Source: Parastagonospora avenae f. sp. tritici 18332-5 (taxonomy: Eukaryota > Ascomycota > Dothideomycetes > Pleosporales > Phaeosphaeriaceae). From it: 64,000 nucleotides of DNA. The notes under the pieces are model-generated. The model worked only from the letters and a program-made list of their open reading frames with translations. It made no database searches and had not been told where the DNA came from. The DNA is taken from positions 1-64,000 of the forward strand of contig JAFJTR010000073.1 of assembly GCA_022559985.1 (NCBI GenBank), in the 5' to 3' direction. Below, piece by piece: positions 22,744 to 34,591 of this stretch (position 1 is its first letter; each line of letters opens with the position of its first letter). The translations under genes were made by a program, and so were the position numbers.

Positions 22744-23679
22744 TTATCTTCGCCATGAGTACCAAGAGCATTTCGATATCTCCCTACTAGGGTCGTAGTT
22801 GTCTTCCTGACTAGGCCAACTGAACTGCATCTCCATGACGTCGCTGTAGGTGATTCCAGAGGAAACTGTAAGCTGAGAAATGGCCACCAAAGGCTGCGAA
22901 CCTGTGCTCCACCACTCGAATATCGTGCTCTTGTATTCATCAGCCTCGTCGAAATCCTCTAGCAAGAAGTTGATGCGTATGCTCGAGTGAGTGACTGCGA
23001 GCTCAATCTCGGGTAAGGTTTCTAGGATAAATCCCCGCCACGTTGGATTGGCGGCATCCTGTAGACCACGAAGAAGGCTATTGAGCTGGGCTACTTGTGC
23101 GTCCAGAGCTTTAGGCATATACTTCTTACGCTTGATGGTACAGCGAACGCCTGGCGCTTTTGACACAAGATGGAAGAGCTCGCCAATTTCGATGTTGAAG
23201 AATTCGGGCTCTACCAGGTTGTGGACGACAGGTACGACAATGTTGCCGCAATACTTCTTCGTGATATGAGGCTCCATATTGCGCGGGTAGAAGGTGTTGA
23301 TGGAATTGGTGAGGTCTTCCGGGATGTAGAGTATGTAGGTTGTCTTCCGGAAATGCGGCCGAAATTCTTCACGAATCTGGCGACAGATCTGAGTCAGACG
23401 CCTGCCTCTTTGCCACCGTAGGTATTTCTAACCACGATAGGCTTCTTTTTATGGCAGCAATCATAGATCTTGTTGCCCAGTTCTGAGTGCGTGCTGTTAG
23501 CTAGGCGTTGAATGCTAGGCGGAAACCATATCACCGGGAAGTGAGAGCAACGTTGCTGATTCTGGTGAAACACGAAATTTGGACATGCGCGCGCTGAGGG
23601 TGTCTGCATTAGTACCCGCACCCGCGCCGTCTCCGAGTCTACAGAAGTCAGCATCAGGGTATTGATTCATGCTTTTCAT
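22744..23679 (-). pseudogene. F-box-like lineage-specific protein with a frameshift
   Basis: Exon 1 (23679-23535) ends ESATLLSLP and exon 2 (from 23482) continues ELGNKIYDCCHKKKPIVVRN, with a 52-bp intron (GTGATA...CAG, branch-like CTAAC), giving the F-box-type core LPELGNKIY. The frame then hits TGA at 23396-23394. The expected continuation RLTQICRQIREEFRP starts in another frame a few bases earlier and stays open to 22744 (177+ codons, including KYCGNIVVPVVHN). No plausible intron joins the two frames, so a 1- or 2-base indel near 23397-23410 is the simplest reading. A sequencing error is possible. The start at 23679 is the first in-frame ATG. These proteins are usually thought to be substrate adaptors for ubiquitin ligases, but that is untested. 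Confidence 0.6.
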
Positions 23680-23879
23680 GAAATTCACTCCGTCATGGTG
23701 TGTCGAGGCTCGCTTTTCAAAAAGCGATGTTGTAGAAGGTCGGAGCGGAGGGTAGGGTTGAGACAATTAAAACTTGCGCAACGACGCTAAATGGAGCTAT
23801 GACCATGCGCACCGTTTGTTGAGGTAGGTGAAGGTGAGCACAGAGGGCGGCAACTAATCTCGTCACATGATACTCATTA

Positions 23880-24446
23880 AACGCATACCTCACAATGCCA
23901 CCGGGAGAAGAAGCGCAAACTCAGCCGGCTCCCGCGGGAATCTTATCAGCAATACGGCAATCACGAGGAGAGTGACGATAAGAATGGGTTCAAGGCCGTG
24001 CTTAGCTGGAGACCACCGCTTTCCCTTAACGACAAGGAAATATTGACCCTGCAAAGTATGTGAAGAAGCTCAGCACCTGTAAGTTCGCTCTTGCAGGACA
24101 ATTGTCGTATGCTAACTAACTAAAAGCTGCCACCCAAGCCAAGTACACGCTGATGGCAGACGATCACGAGGACAACCATCAAGATCTTGACGAAGACGCC
24201 TGCTCCCAATCAAGAAGAAAGAGCAAGAACACTGAATTTCATCCCAGCTACATCACCAAGGACACACTGAGGGAGGACGACCACGAAGACGCTCACGGAG
24301 ATGCCGATTCCCGATCAACAAGAAAGAGCAGGGATACGATAACCTCGAGAGATGTCAAAGCTTATGCTGGAGGTATTAAAGGAACACACCAGATGTCAGC
24401 TGGAGCCATGATAGTTTATACTATGATTGGCAATACGCAGGTCTGA
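23880..24446 (+). pseudogene. Decayed lineage-specific coding fragment with internal Asp/His/Glu repeat
   Basis: A coding-like stretch reads RLPRESYQQYGNHEESDDK and then KAVLSWRPPLSLNDKEI near 23917-24050, ending at a TGA at about 24060. A possible 48-bp intron (GTAAGT...CTAACTAACTAAAAG) leads to an open frame from 24153. That frame carries two related segments, DDHEDNHQDLDEDA...RRKS and DDHEDAHGDADS...RKS. I do not recognise the family. No intact ORF spans the fragment. Confidence 0.4.
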
Positions 24447-24519
24447 TGTATGCAGGGTGTAGGATCTTACGTGGACGATATCCGTACGTAAATTATGTGT
24501 ACGAATTGCATGTGAGACA

Positions 24520-24960
24520 TTGGCTGACTTCGTACTCCGAAATTTAGTTATTCTTGTCCGCCAGAGCAACCCCAGTGAACGATTTAGCGCTTCAGATAGC
24601 CCAGTCCAAGGCAAATATCAGCATTTCCAATCGCTCGCTAAAACCAGAAGGATTCGAAAGATTGACAGACTTTTTCATTCGGTGTTCCTGACATCTGCAT
24701 ACGATATTCTGTACGCAAGGGTCTAGCTGGAGCAGCGAAGACAGTTACAGCTCGGCAAATACGGACGGATGGAGGACCCGCCAACGGAATACACTCGCAG
24801 AACATACTCAGAGACATTGTCAACGAAGGGCGGGGCGAGCAAGGTGGTCAACCACGGCAAGTTCGGACACCCTAGTACTGAGGGGGATGAAGGGAAGGAC
24901 CTCCAGGAGAAAAGCGGAGCCTGCCACTCATGCTATCAGCACTGCTGCATCATATCTTTC
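24520..24960 (+). pseudogene. Possible coding fossil between decayed fragments
   Basis: One frame reads ATPVNDLALQIAQSKANIS and then SNRSLKPEGFERLTDFFIRC before a stop, which looks like real protein although nothing intact remains. Competing open frames overlap it. The neighbourhood of other fossils is the main support. Confidence 0.25.
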
Positions 24961-25080
24961 CCCCACAAAGATGCTACATCGCATTACCGTGGTTGTGAAC
25001 GGCCCGCGGCAGTAGAAGATCAGAAGAAACGTATCGGTTCTCTGCGTATTACGATGAAGAGGTCTATGCACAACAACTAA

Positions 25081-25734
25081 GACATGCATGAGTTCTGGTA
25101 CGACGAAGACAGCGAAGAAACCGACTACAATAAGGCTGTATTCGTCATCATCCGCGATAACAACAATGACCGCGTCGCCTTGGGAGTTCTGTACGAGATT
25201 GCCCACAACATCCCTATTCTGCGCCTTGGAGACACGAACCGCGCTAGGGTGATTTGAGATACATACAAAGGAAAGTTATAGACTAAATTCGCAAGACACC
25301 ACGTCCCTGACGAGACATGGCTACCATACAATGAGGCCAAAGCGTTTGCTAGCAGATGGGGTTTCTGTGACGAGCTGAAGGCGGTGTGGCAGACCGAGAA
25401 AGTAGGAATATACCCGACGAAGAACTGCAGCTGCTGTCTTGGAGGAATCATGCGCGAGCAAGACGCCCTCTTACAACACGTCGAGAAGGATGGAAAGATG
25501 GACACCGGATATCGAATCATTTACTCCTGGTGTGAATTTTCTCCGCGCGTAACGACAATGCAGGCTAGGCACGCTAAGTTACAAGCCCCACTTTTAAATC
25601 GCGATACCGGTACCAATAGCTCTCCTAAGCGGAGCCCGCTCGAATCTCCTACCTTCTTTACTGCAAACCCCACTATCAATCTACATGCGCCTTTGCGTTG
25701 CTCACTCGCCGCAATCTCCTTGCTAGGCTGATTA
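25081..25734 (+). pseudogene. Broken lineage-specific gene, copy A (stops at 25078, 25255, 25279)
   Basis: A single frame runs from MHEFWYDEDSEETDYNKAV through VFVIIRDNNNDRVALGVLYE and TKFARHHVPDETWLPYNEAK to GIYPTKNCSCCLGGIMREQD and HVEKDGKMDTGYRIIYSWC. It is interrupted by TGA (25255-25257) and TAG (25279-25281), and is preceded in frame by TAA (25078-25080). Each stop could come from a Gln or Arg codon by one C-to-T change. The Cys cluster NCSCCLGG suggests a metal-binding or disulphide loop. The family is not recognised. A diverged second copy lies at about 26560-26720. Confidence 0.55.
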
Positions 25735-25800
25735 TCCGCAGCAGTTCACTAGGTAAGCCGCCTACTATTCCAGACTGATCGCAAGTCGCTGATATCACTT

Positions 25801-26472
25801 CCAGGCACGGGAACCCACAAAGGCTGCGCCAAACCCAAGCGCGCCATGTCGCAATCTACTCCAATGAATACAGCAGACTATGCAGAAGTACCCGAAGACT
25901 GCGACAGCGCGAGCATAACCACCCCCGAGGAAGAGTACTCGGAGGTCTACTCGCTCCTCGCGTTCTTCAGAACTCGTCCAAAGAAAGACATTCACACCCC
26001 TTTCATCTAGCCCATATTATCAGAACCAACAGATCCATATCCATTCATTGGTCTCCTACCCTACGAAGGGCGATGCCTGTCCTGGGTTGGACGTACACTT
26101 TCGGGGGTTAGCAAGAGCATATTCGCCGAGATTAGTATTAGACCGCCAGGGCCTCGGCTATGTCAACTATCAGACAAAATATTTATAGTGCCTACACCCA
26201 ACATCCCAAATGTTTTTCTACATGACAAGAAGATAGGCGCCAGGGCATATACACAAGGAAATAGCGCCAATATCTCATCGCAACGCGTGATTAACATTTT
26301 GCGTAAGCTACACAGTTTACTAGCAGAGCCAATAGACGAACGCAGCTATTTCAGTGGCTTAATAAAGGGTTCGAAGCTAAAGCAGATCAAGCTGCAGAGG
26401 TCAAACAGGAAGAAGCAGCAAATCAGGCTAGAGCCGCTATTATCTCTTAAGATTTCCTTCATTTACGTCTAA
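25801..26472 (+). pseudogene. Broken lineage-specific gene with TAG at 26008
   Basis: One frame, apparently entered through an acceptor (TTCCAG) near 25804 after a GTAAGC donor near 25754, reads MSQSTPMNTADYAEVPEDC, then EEEYSEVYSLLAFFRTRPKK, then TAG (26008-26010). It continues PILSEPTDPYPFIGLLPYEG ... SKSIFAEISIRPPGPRLCQL to a stop near 26470. The TAG could derive from CAG by C-to-T. No family recognised. It may belong with the copy A fragment as one ancestral multi-exon gene. Confidence 0.5.
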
Positions 26473-26479
26473 AAAATTG

Positions 26480-26740
26480 TTGCTATCTACAACAGGTACA
26501 AGAATTATAATGCTAAATAACGATAGCTTAGGTCCGGCGTTGCCATATGCTAACTTATTTCTCCAGATACTTAAAAACTTAAAAGGCTAGTTTAAGCTTG
26601 GTTGTTTCGGAAACAACGTCTCAGACGAGACCTAGCTGCCGTATAACGATTCTAAGGATTACGATACGAACAAGGTATACAAGGACGGTTAGAGGCGGTG
26701 AGGCAGGCCGAGAGCAGGAGAATAAGCGCTGATAAGGGCG
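26480..26740 (+). pseudogene. Diverged AT-rich fragment, copy B of the 25081 gene
   Basis: The segment 26608-26660 encodes NNVSDET-stop-LPYNDSK, clearly related to HHVPDETWLPYNEAK of copy A at about 25296-25340. The Trp codon has become TAG at 26633-26635. Upstream the sequence is AT-rich with CTAAC and CCAG splice-like signals. A further related stretch (GAGGCGGTGAGGCAGGCCGAG) follows near 26692, matching GCGGTGTGGCAGACCGAG in copy A. Confidence 0.5.
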
Positions 26741-26752
26741 TTGTAATGTGCA

Positions 26753-27613
26753 TTGTCCAGAGCTTCATCATTATCTTATAATGATGGGCGTCTCTCTCAT
26801 TATGGTAGCCCAAATTACCTTACATGGCGGACAGTTCTCTTCGTCATAGCACAGAGCCCTTGGAGTCCTGAAATCGAATGTCGTTTCTTGATCATAGGGT
26901 ATGAAGGACTGGCCCCAAACCTTCAACCGCGGTCCACCAAGGCTCGCCAGCGGCCCCTCATTGCTGCTATCACTTTACGGAAGCAAGCTTTGCAATGTGA
27001 CATTCTGGTGAAGCTGAAACGTGATCAATCTCGGCTTCCAGGACTGGAGAACGATTCGGTAAAAGTCTTTATCAAGATCCGGACAAAACCTCCTGCACGA
27101 TATGCTTGCAAACAGCTCATACAGATCATTGTCGCCCCGACTCGCCCCGAATGTTACTTAGATTTCGGGATCTCGCTGACAGAGTCGTGCGAGCATCGTG
27201 GCGTCAAAAGTGTAGTCCCAATCAGTCAAGATCTTGATGTCATTTGCCAGTCCAGGAGCGATCTCGGTTGCGGGGTTGAGACACGAACGCGACGATGTGA
27301 CATTGGTGATATATGGATGGAAGGTTGCGATGTACTCGTTGATGACAGGGTAACGCATTGCAATGGACTTGCTGGCGGTATAGATTGGCGCGAATTGGGT
27401 TCTTATCTGGCGAGAAACGCATCTGAGATGTCCAAAGCTCCCGGGCTTTTATTGATAGCCTACATTCGGTCGCGCATGTCGCAATTTTCGCACTTGTGGC
27501 TCTACACAGAAGCTGTAGGTGTGATTGCGAAGCTCTGCAGGAAGCCGCAAAAGGGGCAGCCTCGTTTGTTCAAGATACGACATTGGTACAAAGGACATAG
27601 TTGGCCTCGGTGA
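26753..27613 (+). other. Unassigned 286-codon ORF; antisense also partly open
   Basis: The ORF is long for chance, but it has no domain, signal peptide or compositional signal that I recognise. The opposite strand has coding-like text in 27060-27420, for example NEYIATFHPYITNVTSSRSC and later DNDLYELFASISCRRF, broken by stops. This may be another decayed gene read on the minus strand. I leave it unnamed. Confidence 0.25.
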
Positions 27614-28443
27614 TGTGAATGTAAGATCTCAAGTATGGAAATATGAGGGCAGAGGAAGACGTATGCTGGAGCCTTGCGGCACGGTTTAGGTTTAGTCGAA
27701 TACGGCTTAGCGCGAATTGGATGAAAGAAGCCGGCAACCACGGCGCAAGACGAGCCCTGAGGACTAAGCCTCGCGCTTTGTTCTGATCAGACACCATGCT
27801 TTGGCTGCTTGATTTCCAGCTTGCAAAACAAAATCGACTTTGGTACACCTAGAAATATTTCGATACCAGTTAACTATCTTCCTTGGACGCTCGTAGCAAT
27901 CGCCGGCCGACGTAAGGATGAAGGACGCGCAAGAGAGGTGAAGGCATATATAAGGCTGTGGCAATTTCAGTGCCGATTCAAGGCCTGACAAATAAGGCAG
28001 CTTGCCAGATCTCTGAGAGCAGTGCGATGTCAATGCCATAACGCGCCCTCCTTTGCACAAGCACGCCTCCAAGATGCACACGTCACACACAGCTCGACTG
28101 CAGAACTCACCACCACACCGCTCTACAAATAGCCCAGAACTATCTCGAACCCAGGTCTCGACTTTGATTACCCCGCGCCAGATTTCTGCTGTGTTCTTGT
28201 GTGCTGAGCAGCGGGCCAGTAAGATTTCCGCCGACGAACTTTATACGACGCAGATAGATTATTTCGGTAAGAGGGATGCAACACCAAGACCCGGAAGCTC
28301 CGGATTGCAATCTTGCGTCCCACTGCAACATCAGATAACCTCTGGATTCCCTCGATAAAAAAGATGTGATGTAGAAAAACACATTTCTGCGCCAAAGCGC
28401 GTAAACTGACCAGAGAGTCGAGATTCGAGAGAGCGCACTCACG
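27614..28443. other. Intergenic region
   Basis: No supportable gene. A TATATAA box lies near 27946. Overlapping minus-strand ORFs of about 100 codons show no known features. Confidence 0.45.
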
Positions 28444-28899
28444 ATGTCGACGGCTCGGTGCTATACGTGCCACACTCTACGCCCGCTTTCCGATTTTTCA
28501 TATCGTCGCAAAGATGGCGCCGTCTCAGCAGCATCGCAGTTCCGACGATACCTATGCGTTGTGCTGAGGCGAGTTGATGCGAAATCTGGAAAAGGTGGAG
28601 TCATATACCGTTATCGATGCGTACACCCGCGCCATGGAGACTGTCCGAAGACTGGGACGGCATTACATCCACAGGACTCATCTACGCACATTCAAGTAAG
28701 AGAAGAGGTGGAGGAGGCGACAAGGCTCGATCATCGGCCGCTTGGAGACGACGCTTCACCTGAAAGTACACGGGACGTCGAGGTAGAGATTGGAGTATGC
28801 AACGACCCAGAGGACGAGTTTCGCACGCAAAAGGAGGACGCGATAAAGAGGTTGCGCCAATGCGTGGGTATGTCGGAGAGTCCTGCGCTAAGTCCATGA
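28444..28899 (+). CDS. Small hypothetical protein with CxxC start
   Basis: A 151-codon ORF begins MSTARCYTCHTLRPLSDFSY, a CxxC-type opening like small zinc-binding proteins, followed by a basic middle and an acidic, charged C-terminal half. Further Cys residues (RYRCVHPRHGDC) could complete a zinc site. No family recognised; an unseen intron is possible. It is convergent with the amino acid transporter. Confidence 0.4.
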   Translation: MSTARCYTCHTLRPLSDFSYRRKDGAVSAASQFRRYLCVVLRRVDAKSGKGGVIYRYRCVHPRHGDCPKTGTALHPQDSSTHIQVREEVEEATRLDHRPLGDDASPESTRDVEVEIGVCNDPEDEFRTQKEDAIKRLRQCVGMSESPALSP

Positions 28900-29017
28900 G
28901 ACAAGGAACGAAACGCGCCGTCAGGACCCATTACCACCGGAACACACACATGACTGCGAAAGAGTCTGGACATAAACGTGAAATGAATTGGGTATAGTAC
29001 AGGTCATAAGAAGCAGC

Positions 29018-30746
29018 TTAAACTATGCTGTTGTCCGCACAAGTAAATGCGCCGTTTACCTGCTGATTCGGATCCGCAAACACCGCCAACAGTGCAGCGA
29101 TACTCGCGTACATCCCTGGAACCATCATGAAGAAGACCAAAATCATGATGAAGACATTAAACGCTGCGGTCGCAAGCTTCTTCCCGGAGCTGCGCCACTT
29201 GCCGTGCCAGTTGAGGTGGAACCAGAACAAGACGGTGACACCCCACGTGAACCAAGACAGCAATAGCGACGAAGAGATGTTGAGCAAGCTATTGAACACC
29301 GGAATGGCGTTGGCCAAGATCCACACGACGACCCAGAAGAGCGTGACGGAGAAGATCCACACGGCCCAGTCAGTCTTCTTGCTGGTCTCGGGAACGACGA
29401 TCGAGGAGCGGCGACCACGAGTCGGATCTGAGGCGATCGAAGCGCGACGCTCAGTCTTGCCGCCCCTGAAAATGTTGACGTGGCGCATGAAGAAGACATG
29501 AAGGTACCGTGCAGATGTCATTCCAAAGATGAGACCGGTGCCAAGAAGGCCGATGAACGAAACGGCGTACGAGACCTTGGCCATGGTGGTCTGAAGCGAG
29601 CCGATAGCTGGAGATGCGACTTGCTCGCCTGATAATGCGTATACGACGGATGCGACGATGACGTAGATGGTGGTTGTGATGCACTTCTCGATAGTGACAG
29701 CACGGGGGAAGTCACGGGAGGGATTCTCCATTTCAGCCAGAACAGTCGGGAAGGCTTGGTTACCGGTGTAGGCGAAGGCGATGTTGAGGAAAGCGGACAC
29801 AGCTTGCGTGAACGTAGGGCTGCCGATGGCCTTGAGGTTCAGCGGCGCCTCTGGGTTTCGTGGTCCTTGGACGCCGAGTGTGATCATGACTATGAGGACA
29901 GTTGCGATGATGGATGCGGTGCAGGGCCATGACGCCCATGAGACGAAGCGCATACTGTGAGGGACACACATAGCCCACATGGCGATTGCAGCAACCACTG
30001 TGAACGCAACTGTACACGTCGCATGTTCAGAAACGGTGTTGAGACCTATAACGAGGGTGACTAATGCGCTGGCGCTGATGAGCGCCATGTTGATCAAGAA
30101 GCCGATCGCAAAGACGCCTTCGACCCAGGGTCCTCCGAGCACACGGCCGTAGTCGACAATATTGAGCATGTAGGGGTATTTTCGCCAGTATTGAATCAAG
30201 TTGTATGCGGTGTACAGACTCAGCATGCCCATTACTATGATGCATAGAAGGCCAGGGAAGAAGCCAAGCACGTTCAATGCAGATGGCAGTGACAACATAC
30301 CTGTCAGTATGTTAGCTGAAGTGTCCCGGGTCTAGCAACTTTCGCAGTGCAATTCTAGCATGTCGGCGATGCTCTAAGAATGTCTTCAACATACCAATAC
30401 CAACTTCATTTGTCACAAAAATGATAACAGCTTGTGATGTAGTAAGCTTCTTCTGTCCCGTAGTTTCTGCATTATTCGGTCGCTTGCTAGCATTCTGCAC
30501 GTCGGAAACATCGCCTACGTGAGTGTCGCTGTCGGAGTGTGAGTCGTACTTTTCGCTGTTGGCTAAGTTCGAGTTGCGCAATGGGTCTTCGGGGTCGTGT
30601 GTGGCGTCTGCTGCAAAAGGAAGCATCGGACGTTTTGTAGAGAGATGTTGGTCGTATTTCGTGGAGGGCTTGTTGCTGTGGGTATCGGTTGTTTGTTGCT
30701 TGGGAAGAGTGCCATCGGCGGCGTGGTCGACATCATGCCTGTCCAT
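29018..30746 (-). CDS. Amino acid transporter, AAAP family (neutral amino acid permease-like)
   Basis: This membrane transporter has about 544 aa in exons 30746-30395 and 30300-29018, with a 94-bp intron (GTATGT...CAG). Splicing gives NEVGIGMLSLPSALNVLGFF, the first transmembrane span typical of the amino acid/auxin permease family and of fungal neutral or aromatic amino acid permeases such as Neurospora MTR. About eleven hydrophobic segments follow, including FAYTGNQAFPTVLAEMENPS. The N-tail of about 105 residues is hydrophilic, as usual for the family. The donor and acceptor both border a GTATGTTG sequence, so the junction is fixed by frame. Substrate is not readable. Confidence 0.9.
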
Positions 30747-33072
30747 GTTGAAGTAATGAACCTACACGACTTTGTGGGAGATGCAAGACAATTGGAGTAG
30801 GGACAAATAGAGCGTGTGAAGGAGATTGAGATTCCTAATACGACGCTTGCACAAGTCGACGAGAAGTATGCGAACGAATAGTTAAGAGAACACTGCGACA
30901 TAGAAGGGAACCCAAGACACTTTGTATATGTGGAGAAGACGTTGGAGGCATTACGTACAGAAAGCGCTTGTTCGGCACCCAGAACAATAGTCCGTAATAG
31001 CGGAGTGAAAGGGACTTTCCAGAGGTAGTGCAGATGTCTGTGCTGCAAGCCAAGGTGTAGGGGAACAACGATCTCTTGACCTACGTGGGGACGCAATGGT
31101 AAAGTTTTCCACTTCCGGTATGTGGGCCAACAAGTCCGCCCTCCAAAATGAAGCGATTTTTAAGGGTCTCAGGGACGGCGTTTCGATGTGGACCACACAG
31201 GACTGTTTACACTGTCACCGAAGTGCGGCATTATTACGCCGTTACCCCAGGTAAATTCCCGCGTGGACAATTTGACATGCATACCGTGCCGTGGTTGTCA
31301 GATGTTTGCTGCAAAGTCTTGAGTATGACGTTGCAGTTGGTGATCGGCTCGGGAGCGGCCGCGCTAGAAGGACATCTGCACCATGCCTAATTTTGAGAAT
31401 TGCGTGCGCCGAGCGAGAAGGCGCGCAGCCACATGCATTCCTTCACGATGAGAAAACTTTGTGCGGCGTTCTGCTAGCCTTCTTCATTTCGGACGCGTCC
31501 AAGTATTCTGTCTCACCGCCTTCAACAGGTAGCTGTCCTACAATTGAGGACACGGACATGGCATCGATGGAAGGACCCGGGACGTGTCTCGATACGGTGG
31601 TTTCGCGGGAGATTATCGGCAAGAATTAAGGGCGTCGTTCTAGCCTTGCCGAGAGTGGATCATTGAGACGAGCGTCGAGCCGGTATATGGTAAATGGCTC
31701 ATCAAGAGTCCGTACTATCCAGCGCATGGGCGCGAGAAACAGGTATATCGGTAGGTACAGATGAACTCGCGTGACCGGAAGGGGTCGTGTGGGTGATCTT
31801 GGCCGACTGATGCGTGCTGCTAGTGTGCCCAACAAAGTGGAAGCTCTATCAAAGTCGCCTTCTCCCTGCTAAGGTGTTTGGCAGCTCTCAGAATCGCGTC
31901 CATCGGTGTCAACTCTTCCTCTTCTCACGAAGTCTTCAAAGACATGGTCCCGGACAAGATCTCTTACGACACACCTCTGTAGAGTTCGAACTCTTCTCAC
32001 CTCCAATACACACCAAGCGGCTCCAGTGTCAAGACTTCCAGTGGCCAGATAACTAAATTCTGGCAGCACATCCTCCACGTTCTGCTTTGATGTGATCTGG
32101 CACAATCGAGAGCTTCTAGAATGCTTCTACCCCGTGCAACGAGTCAGGAAGCCATGTTATGGTTCCCACTTTCGTACTGCCTTTTCATCCTTCAGATCGC
32201 GAGACCTCAGTAAGACATAGGACGAGTCGGGCCTTGGCCCATCCTTTCACAAATTGTGACGCGAATTCCTATGTGCCCGACTCCCGAAGACACATACACT
32301 CGAGGGATCACACCATGATCCTGACCAAAGTTCGAGATATTGGGTCACCTACATCTGGATAAGTCGAGATTCAGAAGCGCGTTTAATAGAATCTGCGGCG
32401 ATCAATATTGGGAGCGTTCTGGAAAGTATGTTGTGGCCCCCTTAAGGATCGACGGTACTTCCCATAGCTGTGGGATTGCCCAGGTGGAGCGACGCACACG
32501 TGTCCATTTGGCGCTCACGAACCGCATGCCATGGGGTGTCCGGAAACTGAAGCAGCGACTCTAATATCTCTTGGGGTTCCTCTGTTCCATCTCTTCACAA
32601 GCCCGTCCCCGAGGTCAGAAAGCGTGGCGCGCATGGAGTGCATTGAGGTTGATTGTGGCTGGTGTCCGAGCTGGTGCACGCCTGAAGCCGATTTTCCGTT
32701 GTGAAGCCGCTAGCCGGCGCGGCTGACGCCATGTCCACCCGCATCTCCAACCTCACAGGCCGACGCGACATGATCTCTCCTGGGATCCGATACCTTGGCT
32801 CTGGGAGACGCGCACGTCTGCCCTCGAGTCGACATGGGTGAAACCGAACGATGGATGTCGGATTTCGACATTCCCAATCCTCAAGACCCCTTTCTTTCCT
32901 TTGCGATATCCTCTTCTATTGTGATGCATTAGTGAGCATACTGTCGTTGTTCGTCGTCTTGCGGAGCGATAAGCAGGTTTCATAACCCTGTAGTTGACCG
33001 TCATTCTTTCTTTCCTCGCTGCGAGACTGTCCTTTCCGATCGCTGAGCAGTCTCCCCCACACTATCTACCCG
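30747..33072. other. 2.3-kb divergent intergenic region
   Basis: It must hold the promoters of the AAAP transporter (minus) and the cutinase-like gene (plus). ORFs of up to 177 codons on the minus strand near 30563-31096 overlap the transporter's first exon in another frame. I see no repeat or RNA gene. Confidence 0.5.
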
Positions 33073-34015
33073 ATGATACCCCGGATATCAATAGCGCTCG
33101 CGGCGCTCCTCCACGCGGCTACCACTGCAGCTGTCTGCACGAAGCTCGAAGACTGTCCCCAGTTTGAGAAGCTGAAGACGAACGAATGCCAACCATTCCA
33201 CCACTTCCTGGCAAGAGGCTCAACCTCGCCGTACCCAGGACATGTCATAGAAACAGTGGGCAAGATATGTGACCAGTTGAACAACAATACTCATCCTACT
33301 GCGTGCGGGTATGAAGACGTCGATTATTGGGCCATGAACGGCGGGGAGAAGTGGTGCATATCGGCACACGAGGGCGCAATGAATGGAGCTGCACAGATGC
33401 GCAACTACACCGCACGGTGTCCAGACAGCCATTTGATCGTCATGGGCTTCAGTCAGGGCGGAAGCGTCCAGCTCGATGTGCTGGGTGGAGGGGGTGGCGA
33501 GCTTTGGGGATGCCAGCAAGAGGAGAACCCGGCCATGGACATCAACTCAGCGCCAGGCTCAAAGGGTAAGTTCTCCTGACATCACCTCTATCGATAAAGT
33601 AAACCAACATCTACCAGTCGCCGCAGCTGCGATATTCGGAGCAACCCGACGTAGCGCCAACCAGAACTTCACCTTTGGTGGCGGCGAGATCTCTGATGGG
33701 GGTGCACCTCGAACAGCACAACAGAATGCGGGTCTCCAGCCATACGCGAATGCAGGCAGACTGCGCGAGTACTGCCAGCCTCGCGATCCAATATGCGCAC
33801 CGCAAACGGAAAACAAAGACATGAACTTTCACCTCGATTACTTTGACAAATGGGGTACTGAGGCTGCGAATTGGGTGGTTAGCAAGGCTCGCGAGGCAGC
33901 TGGCATCAAGGAAGGCGGCGATGCAACCTCAGGTGCTTCTGACATGCTGAAGAAAGGCATTTCGCATCCAATCTCGAATGTGTTCCTCTTACTCATCGCG
34001 ATCTTCGGTCTATAG
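33073..34015 (+). CDS. Cutinase-family (CE5) serine esterase, GPI-anchored type
   Basis: This secreted alpha/beta hydrolase has about 296 aa in exons 33073-33565 and 33618-34015 with a 52-bp intron (GTAAGT...CAG); splicing gives INSAPGSKVAAAAIFGATRR. A signal peptide covers about residues 1-19. The nucleophile motif GFSQGG has S127, the Asp is in CQPRDPICAP (D221), and the His follows in NFHLDYF (H236), the order and spacing of cutinase and acetylxylan esterase. The hydrophobic C-terminus VFLLLIAIFGL after a Ser/Gly/Ala-rich stretch fits a GPI attachment signal, so the enzyme is probably wall- or membrane-bound. Substrate (cutin, acetylxylan or other ester) cannot be told. Confidence 0.9.
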
Positions 34016-34591
34016 TAAGTTTCTTTTCAGTCGATGTCAGAGCGTTGGGAGATTTTGGTTCGTTCGGGGTCTAGTCTAACGAATGGTGATTGAATGTAGA
34101 CTTATACAGTACAGTTTCATCGTAAAGCGCATCGCAGTCTGGAAGTTCTCGTCGACAAAATACACGCCCGTCAGCACTACCGAAGCAGTATAGATTGCAG
34201 CATGCGATTCTTAGTCATCCGCCTGCGCAGTTGGGGGACAAGCCTCTAACGACCACAGCGCTTGGAAATACTTGGCCGCAAAGCGGGCCGTTGGACACGC
34301 TGCCGAAGAAAGGGAACCGAGAATACTGAGTGATTGGACCAATAGCGAAGAAAACGAGCTTTCTCAGCGACGAAGGGCCAGAACACATGTTGTGCCCGTG
34401 TACGGTACCCATCGAACATAAGTTACACACATAGATTCACCAATATTAATATACAGACCGGCAGGGTCCGGCACAGATCTTGGAAACACTTTCACGCTTA
34501 TTTTCAGTTGTTCTAAAGCAGGTCTGCATGATGCAGCACTGTCTCAACACCACATCAGCATATCACCACCATCCTCATTGGCGTCAGAACT
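34016..34591. other. Convergent 3' region
   Basis: 3' flanks of the cutinase-like gene and of the ACT-family permease. No gene seen. Confidence 0.5.

Noticed and set aside
23397..23445. 47-bp intron bridging the F-box frameshift
   Set aside because: It would remove RLTQ, which fits the family, and the only branch-like site lies 3-4 bases from the acceptor.
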